This document shows, one piece after another, positions 26,701 through 36,500 of a DNA stretch of 64,000 nucleotides (positions are counted from its first letter, which is position 1; each line of letters opens with the position of its first letter). Source of the DNA: an uncultured Clostridia bacterium (GTDB lineage: Bacteria > Bacillota > Clostridia > Christensenellales > UBA1242); assembly GCA_948434855.1 (NCBI GenBank), contig CAOJFR010000003.1, positions 1 to 64,000 on the forward strand, in the 5' to 3' direction. The position numbers and the translations under genes were made by a program. The notes under the pieces were generated by a model. That model ran no database searches, was not told where the DNA came from, and was given only the letters and a program-made list of their open reading frames with translations.

Positions 26701-27667
26701 TGTTCCAGAAAGTTTCTTGGTAATGGGCGGAAAGGCTGCCGGAAGAAAAGTTTCAGCTGGTGTTCATGCAATAGGCAAAGGCATAGATGGTCAAGTTAAA
26801 CGCTACAGAAAGTGGTCAGACAACCGTAAGGCAGCAAAAGCCATTGCACACGATATTAAGCATTCAGTAAGTTATAGGGAAGAAAATAGACACAACGCTG
26901 CTGTTTCTGATGAAGAATATGCAGCAACAATCTATAACATGAGACACAAAGGTGAAGGCTTTGACAAACTTTCAGCCAAGAAGAAACAAAAGTTAATCAA
27001 CAAGGCTATTGCAGAGAGAACATTGTCAGACAATTCGCTTCTAAGTGGTGCTTCAAAGAGAGATACCAACAGAATCTTAGCAAACACTGCAAGAAATATA
27101 ATGGCATCAGGTTCAAATGGACCACTTGCACAAGCACTCAGAAAACTCAATGTAACAGACACATCTGGTTTAGCGAGTGCAATTCGTTCAAACAAGAGCT
27201 TGCTTTCAGCAATTTCAAGCATTGCTTCAAAAAACGGTAAGTTTGCACTTTCACCAAAACAGATGAAAGATGAAAAATTGCTCAGACATCTTCAACGTCA
27301 AATGAAAGGTGATGTAAAGGCAATGGTAGACAAGATGTTCAGAGATCAATTCAAGAACAATTCAAGTCTCAAAACTGCAACAAGAAATCAATTGTTATAT
27401 TTCTTAAGATATAATTCAGAGGCAAGAAACATAATTTGCTCATCGTTAGCAAATAGCAATTATAAACCAAAGGTTCCAAAGAGTGAAATTGAAAAAGTTG
27501 TAGACAAAAAGATTTCAAAAATGAAAATTAAAGAGCAAAAAGCTAATATGTTTAAAGGCGCAATGAATGGTGCTGGAAAAATTAGTGAAAGAGATATGCA
27601 AGCAATTATAGACAAAACTTGCAAAGAAGTTTTGAAAAAACTAGAAGGCCAAAAACAAGGGGGCTAA
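20795..27667 (+). CDS. Giant VirB6-like multi-pass membrane protein A (2290 aa)
   Basis: Start at 20795 is set by GGGGGA. Residues 1-180 hold three membrane segments (about 30-65, 101-125, 150-176) with a basic loop between the second and third. Directly after comes NANKYRIYAKSGQR (202-215). About 1330 external residues follow, strand-rich, including VMADVVDFM (about 456) with DMIDWKYGDY, and YVPLVN...SDYY...VLAKGVF (about 584-624). A membrane bundle spans about 1550-1690, with YEITLYFLAMPAVASTIPLDEG and YGVILGIN. The last 600 residues are cytosolic, basic and helical, with a Gly/Ser/Glu-rich linker near 1790-1830. The bundle and locus suggest a VirB6/TrbL-type channel protein. Its plan is shared with two other proteins of the locus. 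Exact function unknown. Confidence 0.75.
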   Translation: MKFKFLTSLISATGQGIDPSYTRDVFMNSWASLGALFGVLWNFICEGFYMIVKWLLAFTDFLQYFIQKLIGLDYWLNNNVYSIEGATKSDLLFSFLYNDTVQKVFNTMLAVFAVLLIIFTVYAIIRSEWQYVTGKNFGDGTNSKAQIITNSIKAIAMVLVFPLALTLGIISSNAILASIVKALNIDMASTFGGTLFLIGSKNANKYRIYAKSGQRAAISDQISFYVKDGVVIRFGPTDYNDGYVHQISDYGRFLAELRSGNGATLYKVNTMFDSIDIDDGNFSGYCVGMDIGDSRQYYMVRCGSSNEEKKGMYYYLKNILRVDIMGDDEVGDAGNRTIYNEIGRGSFGNSVGMKGFINNKYFGSSSCEQLWYAFWNTWGYSSIYDSRYDFETSLNYSVLSSANDDNAILGQNISLLSYMGLGNSFSTVKMLYNSNLISSYFDGGQFNLVQLQNEYNVMADVVDFMNNNGVTLYMLDMTSDMIDWKYGDYTVDSKWISLENDSNKLHILPSGPVSNAEDSADHPLTNTPLANSTAFVVAYSDMANDIESGNILYTAKAGVSNELKGSKFIMCYKVVDKNGTSTRYVPLVNRKEFKDPVTGNTYTFSSDYYASNYRGVVLAKGVFANKNLFGKSGNVDGLNGSPTYITAGSEMQDGTSIDATKPYYYHMDVSGTVSQYAGYADTKKEYVSTYLASLGGLVLDSTEDADLADLVIRNNGSNEIFPDKGFNFSNLEENDPNLNSTNSFAIQRRLESGAYENVELTKDLLKNLNIEVNYFTNGDANNTAKATAEFSGVVSGQSLEFEFLVNGSKNYFYIGYSGSEFYIMTFDKSSQTYIKYDNVDENTGILTNFATLDSSIINGEVPGDERLGVDGNSLEIREGISVDTAVYPSYSVVNDTAEDGKILVNRFKISGADVLTSEVIQTLVIPLEYKITGIGSVFCSATYAGQSVTINDGTENITYSLFSFVYGGANYYLTVKNTTQTFSICSYSSEDGNFVANETTKSVVAKTRRYKLMYDYVSQLNNSVFNQTIATLTPADFKFEDNVSGNSNLHLFSTSEKQIVMGGKYQYVNIYFDTKGTGRLVTVNSENNIVFAEPVLKSDENTNYIYHSDEYTFSLYNYYTAETGDPKVVETFAENITKDNQYESGFQIDKIKINSNCWYLNFLWSNWDLFPNDGIYKAQSSLLNSFSPAYNQLNKKAFDEKVDGFSITLNLTKDNAQYTVTATNTGMMDSHGQNRIYCFNLDGKDYYLTMQIHEDASVSVLDANGNKIQNKSQNATFMIAPTYKLKVEDKEINFNASDFGKPFIQNNEIMVETLESVSAGSLGTRTLFMKLKGGSLISYQESTNGNPTIIATEIAEKSTKLVGLGLKEFDPTKPTVDGLKGTKPSNEDGWQFTIWVSPEFSWNTQSNSYGLYNGRNYVATIYKNLGTEVSSASEIASKSIRILYDGNTYYNISTQNKYDGDAAMVAYYNKIKGSFITSFHRTSSVVETFRSPSFAILPLLKFRIHFGFGTYSMSRDYEIGNSFKLSDGIQFDYFFENDDVKLSTFYVQSKISYWILVIASVLIIKTLMTALWGIIKRFYEITLYFLAMPAVASTIPLDEGNKFKSGIQEPLIKKVLSTYGVILGINVFFILLAPVRSLSQVFTEQDIAESGTYFLKYLPITAGMLNDYVYILFVLVAFTMIETLPGVISGLVGGDDVHAKGKETRKQVGESVSSAANFVSGKDAVEGVKKLGSTASNFIPGKNLLTAPARWVGTKVDRGLEAIGRGFGEGYRNKQESPTSSDGSKSDKGDAGSGGGGSGAARANNDLEAENSETTSAESSGASGGGSEAGEFAKDVAEFSGENVPTSSVPAKRSLGNSYANRIKNGGLDLAYRFKKAGLSALDIVGLKGAFSRVREDGTKRNLASHILGMPLRMVGGVLKNVVNPGETIKKIGTLAKNTAGIAAGLDFMHIAAGYSKETLENLALQGENVPESFLVMGGKAAGRKVSAGVHAIGKGIDGQVKRYRKWSDNRKAAKAIAHDIKHSVSYREENRHNAAVSDEEYAATIYNMRHKGEGFDKLSAKKKQKLINKAIAERTLSDNSLLSGASKRDTNRILANTARNIMASGSNGPLAQALRKLNVTDTSGLASAIRSNKSLLSAISSIASKNGKFALSPKQMKDEKLLRHLQRQMKGDVKAMVDKMFRDQFKNNSSLKTATRNQLLYFLRYNSEARNIICSSLANSNYKPKVPKSEIEKVVDKKISKMKIKEQKANMFKGAMNGAGKISERDMQAIIDKTCKEVLKKLEGQKQGG

Positions 27668-27670
27668 TAA

Positions 27671-30600
27671 ATGAATCAGAGTATTCTAGATGAAATTAAG
27701 TCTTATTTAAATTCAGAAGTCAAAGATCCAAATATGGCTATTTCTCTCATGCAAAAAATTGAACAAGCTGGTGGAGAGATATATAAAATTGCTTCTGAAT
27801 CATTTGCCGAACTTTTAACAGCAAAAGAATCAGAAAAAATCACAGAAGAAACTGCAAAATGTGGTTATCTTGCGTTGTCCCAAAAAGACCAACAAAAACT
27901 TGTTGGTCTTATGGGCAGCGAAGAAGCTGCAAAAGAGCTTTCATACTATGAAGTTATGGAAAGGCTAAATGGCAAAGACATTGTTGAAATTTCAGATTCA
28001 CTTGAAAAGATGGCAGATGAAGAAGATGACATAAATTATGTTTATGCATTAGAAAAAGATTTAATAGAAATAGAAGACTTAAAAAAGGCAATTTCAGCGG
28101 GCACAGATGAAGAGGTAAATGCGTTTTTAGCAAGATACTTTGATGGTGCCGGATATGAAGGAACAGAAAAACAAAAACAGATGATAGTTATGGGGCTAGG
28201 AAATAGAGATATCATTGTTTCAAACCTAGTTAGGCTTAATGAAAAATCAGTTGAAAATGCGATAAAAAAGTTTGAAAGAACAACTCCAAACACAAAATTT
28301 GCAACGCTTGATCTTTCAGCACAAAACCGCATTTTGGCTGAATTTTATGATAATTCTTCAGAAGAAACGCATGAAAATGCAGATTTCACTTACATAACCT
28401 CTCTCATAAAAGGCAAAACAAATGCAAAAGAAAAACAACAAATTGCAGAAAAAGTCATGGACTCTGCAAGTGTTCATGGAGTCAGTGTAAATGAAGAAAT
28501 ATTCAATTCTTCGTCACTTAGGCAGCTTGTTGGAATTGAAAATATAGACTTTAAAAAAATAGACCTAAACAGAAAGGTAATAGAGTGCATCGACAACAAA
28601 GTTTTTGAAAATTTAATTTCAGCAATAATAAAGGATAGATTTGATGAAACAAAAGAGATTGTAGAGCAGGCAAAAAAACGAGTAATTGAAAAAAATATAG
28701 AAAAGCGAAAGACTAATGATTTTAGTTATCCAACTGATCTTCCAAATCCAATAAAGATGTCAATGGATAGAAAGAGAGATTTCAATTATAGGGTGTCGCT
28801 TTTAAATAGACATTTAAGAGAGAATCCAGATTCAGATATTTTAAAAAATATTTTTGTCAATGCAAACCTAGTCAATGAGCAGTCAATGTTAAATGACATG
28901 GTAAGTAGGCAAGAAGAACTATTAAAAAAATCTAGCAAGCTTTTACCAGAAGAAGTTAAGCAATTTTTAACTACAAAAACAGTCAATGAATATTTCAGTG
29001 AAAACCAAGAATTAAAAACCTTAATGCTTCAAATTGGTGCAAACAATTTATTCTTAACCTTCACAGAAAATCAATTAAAGCCAAAAATTTTACGTGCAAT
29101 AAGCAAGAATGGAAAATTAAAGTTTGCTGCAATTTCTCATGCATATGAAATGGGTAAATCAGAAGAAGCGTTAGAAAAATCCTTAAGGTCATTATTGTCA
29201 TTAGATAAAGATTATTTAATTACATTTGGAAACAGAGCAAAACTTGTTACCAAAGCAGCAATTTTAACTTATCTAGACAAAGGCAAAATCATAAAAGATA
29301 AAGAAAAAGAGGTTTATGAAGCTGCCAAGTCACTTCAGTCTAAAGACGATGATTTTGCCAGAGAGCTATATGATTACATCACAGAGGTAGTAAGTTATTC
29401 AAGCACTGCTTCAGATGAAGAGCAATCAAGATTCTTTGGAGATGTAAAACCATTTGTTAGGGCAAAAAACATTTCTGAGGCACTAAACACAAAACAAAAT
29501 GTGGTGTTAAATAAAGCCAAAAGATTTATTAGGACAATAGGAAATGTCTCACAAATAATTGGCAATCCAAAGGCACAAATCAGCAGTCCTGCAAAAATTC
29601 GTGAAAATCAAGAATTTAAAAGAAATGTGATGATAATAACAGACAAAATCAACCATCTCAGCACAAAGCAGAGTGGGGCAAGTTATGCAGAGTCTGCAAA
29701 AGAAATTCTTGGTCAATATTATAATCGCATATATAATTCCAAAAACCTAATCACCAGACTCATTGGTGGAGAGGTCTCAAGTGAAAGTGCAGTAATTCAG
29801 CAGAGAGATATTTTCAGGGGCTTGCAAATTATGCAAACTCAGGCGATGAAAAAGAGTGAATCGTTATCACGTTATATTTCAGCTCCTTATGATATCAGCA
29901 ATGACCCACGTTTCATTGGAAAACTTACGCATAAAAGTGGCGGAAAGTTAACCTCAAAAGAATTTAACATAGCAATGCTTTCAGAGCTCTCAACAACCAA
30001 AAAAGGAAAGCAAATTGTTGCCACAACAAAAATGCAACAAGATTTCATGAATAAGGATGAAAAATATAAGGCAATAGTTGAAGAGTTTAATGAAAGATAC
30101 ATGAGGTTCAAAGATGCCAGTGAAGAGCTTGAACAATTAAGAGAAAACTTAAGGGCATTAGACACTCAGGTTACCAAGTCAGCAGACTTAAGAAGAAAGG
30201 TTAAAGACTTAAAAACTCGCATATCAGATGCAGAAAAGAAGCTTGCAGTGCTTGAACCATATATGCAAGATGCAAAAGATACAAAAGAAAATTATGAAAA
30301 GAAGTTTGCAACAAAACTAGATAAAGAGGCAAAGAAACAAAAAGTTGAGCCAGACTTCAGCATTTCAGACATTTTCTCATATCAAAACATATTCCTTAAG
30401 GGAAGCACTGCTCCAGTAAATCCAGAAACAGATGCAAAACTTGCAATGCAAATCAGAAAGGTAACAAGCCAGTTCATTTCAAACATGATTGGCAACATAG
30501 AAAAAGTAAATTCAACCCTTAAGTTAATTGATGCAAAGCCAGTTGTGCTCAAAAACACAAGGCTTGGCGGGGTAGTAAAGCAATCTGGCATAATCATTAA

Positions 30601-30790
30601 AACCTTAACTGACGAAATTAAAAAGCTTAGCACTGATTCAGAAAAACTAAACAAAACAAGCGAAGAATATAAGTCTAAAAAAGCTGTTTTGGATAGATTA
30701 AATAACGACCTTGCTAGAGTAAAAAATGATACAAAAATGCTTGAAGATGCCTTTAACAAGCTTGGCATTGGCGAGCTAAAAAATAAGTAA
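27671..30790 (+). CDS. Large helical cytosolic protein of the secretion-like locus (1039 aa)
   Basis: 1039 residues, no signal peptide or membrane helix, almost wholly alpha-helical and charged. Coiled-coil stretches lie at about 800-900 (ELEQLRENLRALDTQV, then ADLRRKVKDLKTRISDAEKKL) and 985-1035. Not recognised as any known secretion component and no ATPase motif is present. The start has GGGGG upstream and lies three bases after the stop of giant protein A, so the two are coupled; the VirB4 gene follows. A cytosolic scaffold or adaptor between the channel and the ATPases is a reasonable guess from position and size only. Confidence 0.6.
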   Translation: MNQSILDEIKSYLNSEVKDPNMAISLMQKIEQAGGEIYKIASESFAELLTAKESEKITEETAKCGYLALSQKDQQKLVGLMGSEEAAKELSYYEVMERLNGKDIVEISDSLEKMADEEDDINYVYALEKDLIEIEDLKKAISAGTDEEVNAFLARYFDGAGYEGTEKQKQMIVMGLGNRDIIVSNLVRLNEKSVENAIKKFERTTPNTKFATLDLSAQNRILAEFYDNSSEETHENADFTYITSLIKGKTNAKEKQQIAEKVMDSASVHGVSVNEEIFNSSSLRQLVGIENIDFKKIDLNRKVIECIDNKVFENLISAIIKDRFDETKEIVEQAKKRVIEKNIEKRKTNDFSYPTDLPNPIKMSMDRKRDFNYRVSLLNRHLRENPDSDILKNIFVNANLVNEQSMLNDMVSRQEELLKKSSKLLPEEVKQFLTTKTVNEYFSENQELKTLMLQIGANNLFLTFTENQLKPKILRAISKNGKLKFAAISHAYEMGKSEEALEKSLRSLLSLDKDYLITFGNRAKLVTKAAILTYLDKGKIIKDKEKEVYEAAKSLQSKDDDFARELYDYITEVVSYSSTASDEEQSRFFGDVKPFVRAKNISEALNTKQNVVLNKAKRFIRTIGNVSQIIGNPKAQISSPAKIRENQEFKRNVMIITDKINHLSTKQSGASYAESAKEILGQYYNRIYNSKNLITRLIGGEVSSESAVIQQRDIFRGLQIMQTQAMKKSESLSRYISAPYDISNDPRFIGKLTHKSGGKLTSKEFNIAMLSELSTTKKGKQIVATTKMQQDFMNKDEKYKAIVEEFNERYMRFKDASEELEQLRENLRALDTQVTKSADLRRKVKDLKTRISDAEKKLAVLEPYMQDAKDTKENYEKKFATKLDKEAKKQKVEPDFSISDIFSYQNIFLKGSTAPVNPETDAKLAMQIRKVTSQFISNMIGNIEKVNSTLKLIDAKPVVLKNTRLGGVVKQSGIIIKTLTDEIKKLSTDSEKLNKTSEEYKSKKAVLDRLNNDLARVKNDTKMLEDAFNKLGIGELKNK

Positions 30791-30839
30791 AATTTTTGCT
30801 AAAATTAATATAAAAAAGTGACAAAAAAAGACTAAATAT

Positions 30840-30868
30840 TTGCTTGAAATTCATAAAAGTTATATACT
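30840..30868 (+). promoter_or_regulatory. Internal promoter before virB4
   Basis: TTGCTT (30840-30845), 17 bp, TATACT (30863-30868), then a short leader with AAGGAG before ATG 30888. Confidence 0.65.
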
Positions 30869-30887
30869 TAAAATAAGGAGAAATCAT

Positions 30888-33575
30888 ATGGCTGCAAGAA
30901 TGATTCCAAAGGCTACAAAGGTCAAAACCCAGTTTTTTAAGGGGCTAAATTTTTCTGACATATTTGTCATATTGTTTGCGTTAGTGCTTGTTGCACTTGC
31001 CATGACAAGTATGTTTAGTTTAACAGTCAGATTAATAATTTCAGCGGTGATCGTGTTTATAACGGTCATTATGTTCATGAGTTTTGAGCCAGGCGTAAAA
31101 CTATATAAACAAATAGGAGATTTGTTTAAACATATTTTTGGAATCAACACCTATAAAAAGATGAAAAAAACTTCCAGAAAAAATGTTATCAATCTTTTAC
31201 CATATGCAGGAATATTAGAGCAAGATTATGATGAAAAAAGACAAATTGGTATAATTGATTATAAGGAATATTTTGGTGCAGCGATAGAAATTAATTGTAT
31301 TCAGTTTTATATGCTTTCAGAGTCAAGACAAAACACATATATAGACACATTAGAGAGTGCTTTAAAAACCATTTCTCCAGACGACCTTGGTGCAATATAC
31401 AAGTTTGCAAGACCAATGGTGTTTGATAACTATATTGATAATGAGTGCAAAAAAAGGGAAGAGATTTTAGAGTCCGTAAGAAATGGAACAACCAACATAA
31501 ACGAGGCAAGACCAAGACTAGAGATTGCAGAATCAAGAATTGCAAACTTAGAGTCAATGAATGTAGATAGCGAGTTTCCAGTATATAAAGACCATATGTA
31601 TCTTGCCTTCTATTGTTCAACAATCAAAAGTTTGCTTCAGGTAGTAAACTTTGTTTCAAGCACAATAGAAAGTGGTTCTGGCGGTGCAATGGAATGTAAA
31701 ATTCTAGACCGCAAACAAACCGCAGTGTTTTTAAAGAGTTACTACACAACCAACTTTGATGAAAGAGAAGTAAAAAATATTGATCCAAAAGAGCTCATGA
31801 ACTGGATTTGTCCAGATAAAATTTCTTTTGGTTTAAACAAAGTTAATATTGATGGAAGAAATCTTTCATTCTTTGAACTTTCAGAATATCCTCTCACCGT
31901 TCCAAACGCATGGGGAAGAACATTCTTTTCAGTGCCAGGAGCAAGAATTTGTGTCAAGTTCAAGCCAGTTGAACAAGCACAGTCTGAAAAAAGACTAGAT
32001 AAAGCAATCATGGATGTCCGCATTCAGGCATCAGAGGGCAGTGGAAAGGCTTCATCACAGTTAGAGGTTCAAACCCACCTTCAAACGCTCACAGAACTTA
32101 TGCAATATATAAAGCAAGGTTCAGAAGTGCTTCTTGATACAAACATATACATGATGGTTGAGCAGGAGCAAAAGAAGGCGTTCAGAACACAGGTTATGAG
32201 GGCAGGCTTTAGAGCTTATGATCTTTTCGGAAAGCAAAAAGAAGCTTTCATTAACTGTAATGTTTCAAGAAGAATGACTATAAAAAGATTTGAAAGAGGC
32301 ATCAACTCATCATCACTTGCAGCAATTTTCCCATTCGTGTCTGATGCAATTCAAGACCCTAAAGGTTTCTATGTGGGCATGAACTCAGAGCCAGTGTTTG
32401 TAGACTTTTTCCAAAGAGATAAAGAGAGAATCAACTCAAACATGGTAATCATGGGAAAATCTGGTTGCGGAAAGTCATTCTGCACCAAATCATTACTTGC
32501 AAACCTTGCTGCAGATAACAGCAAAATATTCATTCTAGACCCAGAAAAAGAGTATGACATTATTGCAAAAAATATGTATGGAAAGGTTATAGATGTAGGT
32601 TCTGCAAGAGAGGGAAGAATCAACCCGCTTCAAGTTAATGCTTCACAGGATGATGAAGAGAGTGCAAGTGGCAATGTTTCGCTTGCCATGCATATGCAGT
32701 TCCTTGAAACTTTCTTTGGAATGATTCTTGAAGGAATCACAATGGATGGTATGGAGCTTTTAACTCAAGCCTTAAAAGACCTATACACCAAGTTTGGAAT
32801 TACAAATTCAACACAAATTGAAACAGTAAAGCCAGAGCAGTTCCCAATCATGCAAGACTTATATGATTATATTTGCGAGCTATATGAAACTGCTACTGAT
32901 GAATATAACAGAAACAATTATAAGATATTAAAAATATATCTAAACAAATTTGCAGAGGGTGGAAGAAATGCCGTTCTATGGAATGGACCATCAACCATAT
33001 CATCTGCTGAAAACTTTATTGTGTTCAACTTCCAGTCGCTTCTTGCAAACAACGCTGGTGCAGTTGCAAATGCGCAAATGCTACTCGTCATGAGATGGCT
33101 CAATAACGAAGTTATAAACAATAAAGACTATAACGCAAAATATCACACAAAGAGAAAAATTATTGTTGTTATTGATGAGGCCCACGTATTCATAGACCCA
33201 AAACAAACAATAGCACTTGATTTCATGCAACAAATGGCAAAACGTATCAGAAAATACGAAGGATCACAAATAGTTATCACCCAAAACATAAAAGACTTCA
33301 CAGGATCTCCTGAAATTGCAAGAAAATCAACTGCAATTATAAATGCTTGTCAATATTCAATGATATTCTCACTTGCTCCACAAGACATATCAGACCTTGT
33401 TCTTCTATATGAAAAAGCAGGAAAGATTAATGAAAAAGAGCAAGATACAATCGTAACCAACCCAAGAGGAAGAGCATTCTTTATGACAAGCCCATATTCA
33501 AGAACAAATATAGACGTGCTTGTTAATGATAGAGTTCGTAACTTGTTTGAAAAACTTCGTGAAGATGCCAAGTAA
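30888..33575 (+). CDS. VirB4-type ATPase with N-terminal VirB3/PrgI-like membrane segment
   Basis: 895 residues; start at 30888 set by AAGGAG. Residues 1-75 have two close membrane helices (about 23-41 and 44-64), like VirB3 or PrgI, which are usually separate small proteins. The middle (80-500) is the VirB4 N-terminal domain. Walker A MGKSGCGKS lies near 521-529, followed by FILDPEKEYD and INPLQVN. Walker B IIVVIDEAHVFIDP lies near 758-771, then MAKRIRKYEG and VITQNIKDF. VirB4 is the one universal ATPase of type IV secretion and energises assembly and transport at the inner membrane. Twenty bases separate it from giant protein B. Confidence 0.93.
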   Translation: MAARMIPKATKVKTQFFKGLNFSDIFVILFALVLVALAMTSMFSLTVRLIISAVIVFITVIMFMSFEPGVKLYKQIGDLFKHIFGINTYKKMKKTSRKNVINLLPYAGILEQDYDEKRQIGIIDYKEYFGAAIEINCIQFYMLSESRQNTYIDTLESALKTISPDDLGAIYKFARPMVFDNYIDNECKKREEILESVRNGTTNINEARPRLEIAESRIANLESMNVDSEFPVYKDHMYLAFYCSTIKSLLQVVNFVSSTIESGSGGAMECKILDRKQTAVFLKSYYTTNFDEREVKNIDPKELMNWICPDKISFGLNKVNIDGRNLSFFELSEYPLTVPNAWGRTFFSVPGARICVKFKPVEQAQSEKRLDKAIMDVRIQASEGSGKASSQLEVQTHLQTLTELMQYIKQGSEVLLDTNIYMMVEQEQKKAFRTQVMRAGFRAYDLFGKQKEAFINCNVSRRMTIKRFERGINSSSLAAIFPFVSDAIQDPKGFYVGMNSEPVFVDFFQRDKERINSNMVIMGKSGCGKSFCTKSLLANLAADNSKIFILDPEKEYDIIAKNMYGKVIDVGSAREGRINPLQVNASQDDEESASGNVSLAMHMQFLETFFGMILEGITMDGMELLTQALKDLYTKFGITNSTQIETVKPEQFPIMQDLYDYICELYETATDEYNRNNYKILKIYLNKFAEGGRNAVLWNGPSTISSAENFIVFNFQSLLANNAGAVANAQMLLVMRWLNNEVINNKDYNAKYHTKRKIIVVIDEAHVFIDPKQTIALDFMQQMAKRIRKYEGSQIVITQNIKDFTGSPEIARKSTAIINACQYSMIFSLAPQDISDLVLLYEKAGKINEKEQDTIVTNPRGRAFFMTSPYSRTNIDVLVNDRVRNLFEKLREDAK

Positions 33576-33595
33576 AACTAATTAGGAGAAACCCC

Positions 33596-36500
33596 ATGTT
33601 AAATATGTTAAAAAGTTTAATATGTTTAATAGCGGCAGAACCATGTTCTGTCGTTTCTCATGGGCAAACTCTGTCAGCGCTCACAACATCCTTTGCCTTT
33701 ATTTTCCTAAAAAACATTTTCATGGCAGTTTGGAACTTTATTTTATCCATGATTTGGGCAATAGAGAAATTTGTGCTAGGAATAATGGATGCCTTGCAAA
33801 CAATTGTTTATCAGTTTTTAGGCATAGGAACCACAGTAGATGACTACTTAAATTTTGCTAATAATAATGAAATGACCAAAACCTTGGTAACAACATTTAG
33901 GGCAATCCTTGTTGTTTCAATAGTTTTAATGATAATATTCACAATAATTGCAATCATAAGACAAGAGGTAGAGGTTGCAACAAATGCAAAAAACAAAAGC
34001 AGTGAAGAGAGCAACAAAAAAGGCCCAATAGTAATGAAGCTGTTTAAGGGCATAATGTCAGCAATTTTGCTTCCATTTGCAATGATAGCCATAATTGGGG
34101 CAGTCAACTCAGTTCTCACAGCATTCAATAATGCGCTTCAAGGCGAAAATCAAACCACAATAGCAGGTCAGGTTCTAGCCACATCAACTTATGACACAAA
34201 CAAATATAGGCAATATGCAAACAACAATAAGCGTGTTCCAATAATCATCAATGCATATAATGTTGATGACTATGGTGCAGATGAAAAAGAAAAATTATTC
34301 TATAAAATAAAGTCATTGTCAGTTCAAAAGAAGTTAATAAACACAGCAACAGACATAGACAAAAACTTGCTTTTGGCGTTCAATGATTCATTAATTTACG
34401 AAAACAACAAACTTTCAAACAGTTCAGCTTATGCTGACTATTATGAAAATTTTGTGTGCACAGCAGAGCAATATCAAGTCATGGCAGACTTCATTGATTA
34501 TTGTGAGCTTACAAACACAAACTTTTATATCAAGGCAATAGATGATAACGATATTGAGTGGAAATATGTAGACTCAACCATTTTTGATGCAAAAAACATG
34601 GCGCTTAATATAACCTATAGAGATGCCAATGACCTAGATGGTGACGGAAAAACAAATGACACATACACAGTTTCATTCTCAATGGGCTTTGATGTTACAT
34701 CACCAATATCAAATGCACTCAAGTCAATCAGTGCGCTACTTGGCTTAAATGAGTTTGGCGATATGACATTTAACGAGATGGATAGAGATAAAAATTCTAT
34801 CAATCTTGTTCAATGGGCAAACGAAAAAGTATCACTTCATTTCTCATATGGTTTTAACATAAATGATATGAAAACTTGGACACCTGCCGATGAAATTTTG
34901 ATGTATGAATATTATCATTATGCTTCAAACAACACTCTAGCAGAGTTTGACTTTTCAGATTTAAGTTATGAAAATCGTGGAAATGCAACTCTAGATGCCT
35001 ACAAAATTGTTTATAGAGATTATTATCCAGAAGCCGGAGCTTTTTCAAAAGAAAAGGTAATATATTGCGTATATATCAATGGCTCATACTACAAAATTAA
35101 AAAGTCAGAAAAAGAGACCGATAGCTATGGCAACAAATATTATGTTTTAGATGAAAATGATGATGTAAGATTTTTAGAAAAAGGCTACACAATTTTGTCT
35201 GAAGAAACAGAAAAAGCCATGCTTAAATTTGTAGGAAAAAACAATAACTTTAGTTTAAACAATCCTTCATCTTGGAGTTACACAGACCAAATTTTAATTT
35301 ATGAATTTTATAAAGATTTGTCATACAACAACACACTTTCAGAATATAACATTTCAGATCTTGGCAAGGGAATAGAAGTTCCAACTTATTTAATCAGAGA
35401 TTACGATGCAGATGGCAACGAAACTTCAAAAAGGTTTGTATATTTAAATGGAACATATTATGCGGTTTCATCACCTTCAAGCGGAAGTCATTATGTGCTC
35501 ACAGGTTCAACTAGTGGAACAAACTTTTTAGAGAGCATAGATGATAAATATCTCACAACCTACTATAATTTTTCTGGTGCAAACGGAGCCATAAAGTTAG
35601 AAGACCCAAAAAATGAATTTGGAATTTCAACCAACTCAACCACAAATAAAACACCAAACGACTTTATTATAGATTCAGATGATGGCTTAATTTTCACAAA
35701 TCTTGAAAATGGCATAAATTATGTTTTTGATAAAGATGTAGATTTTAAGCTTAGTTTCTCTGCGGGCTTTGACTTTAGAGATGTAGACACTTGGAGCTAT
35801 AAAGATTATTTCTTGTTCTATTTATATGCAAAATATTTAAACAACTCAAGTGCAACAATAGACTCATTAAAATACACTCCGCTTCCAGGTTTAATAGGTG
35901 AATATAACGGAAAGTATTATTATAAAATTCAAAGCACTTTAACAGAAAACAACACAAAATTTAAAACAGTATATTTAAGCATAGATGACATAGACAACAT
36001 TTCTTTGCAAAACATTAAAAATGTAATAAATGTAGAAATAACGTTAGAAAACAACAGATTTAGCACAAATGATGAGCTTGCATTCACTCAAGTTTCAAAT
36101 CCATCAACAATTTTCTCAAAAACAGAAACAGAAACAAAAGTGTTCACATTCTCATCAGATGTCAGCTTTGAAAATGTAAACTTATGGAAAATGAGAGATT
36201 ATATTCTCTTCCTTTTAGAGAGCAGAGGAATCATCAGCATCACATCAAATTTTGAAGATTTTTCATATAATTCAGTTTGCTACAAAGGCGTAAATATTGG
36301 AACAAATTTAACAACAAATCTATATAGTTTTGGAAGTGAAAATAATAGAATTTATTTAAATGAAAAATATTTACTTGGTCTTGGCTATAATTCACTTGAT
36401 GAATTTTTAGACACAAACCTAATAACTTTCATTGCAAAAAAATTAAGCACTTCTTCAAATGGAGAAATCAAAAAACTATTGCTTGAAAAAGATGAAGTCA

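Noticed and set aside
33622..33843. Plus-strand open frame in another phase at the start of giant protein B
   Set aside because: Overlaps the first membrane helices of protein B, whose start has AGGAG at good spacing; low-likelihood composition.
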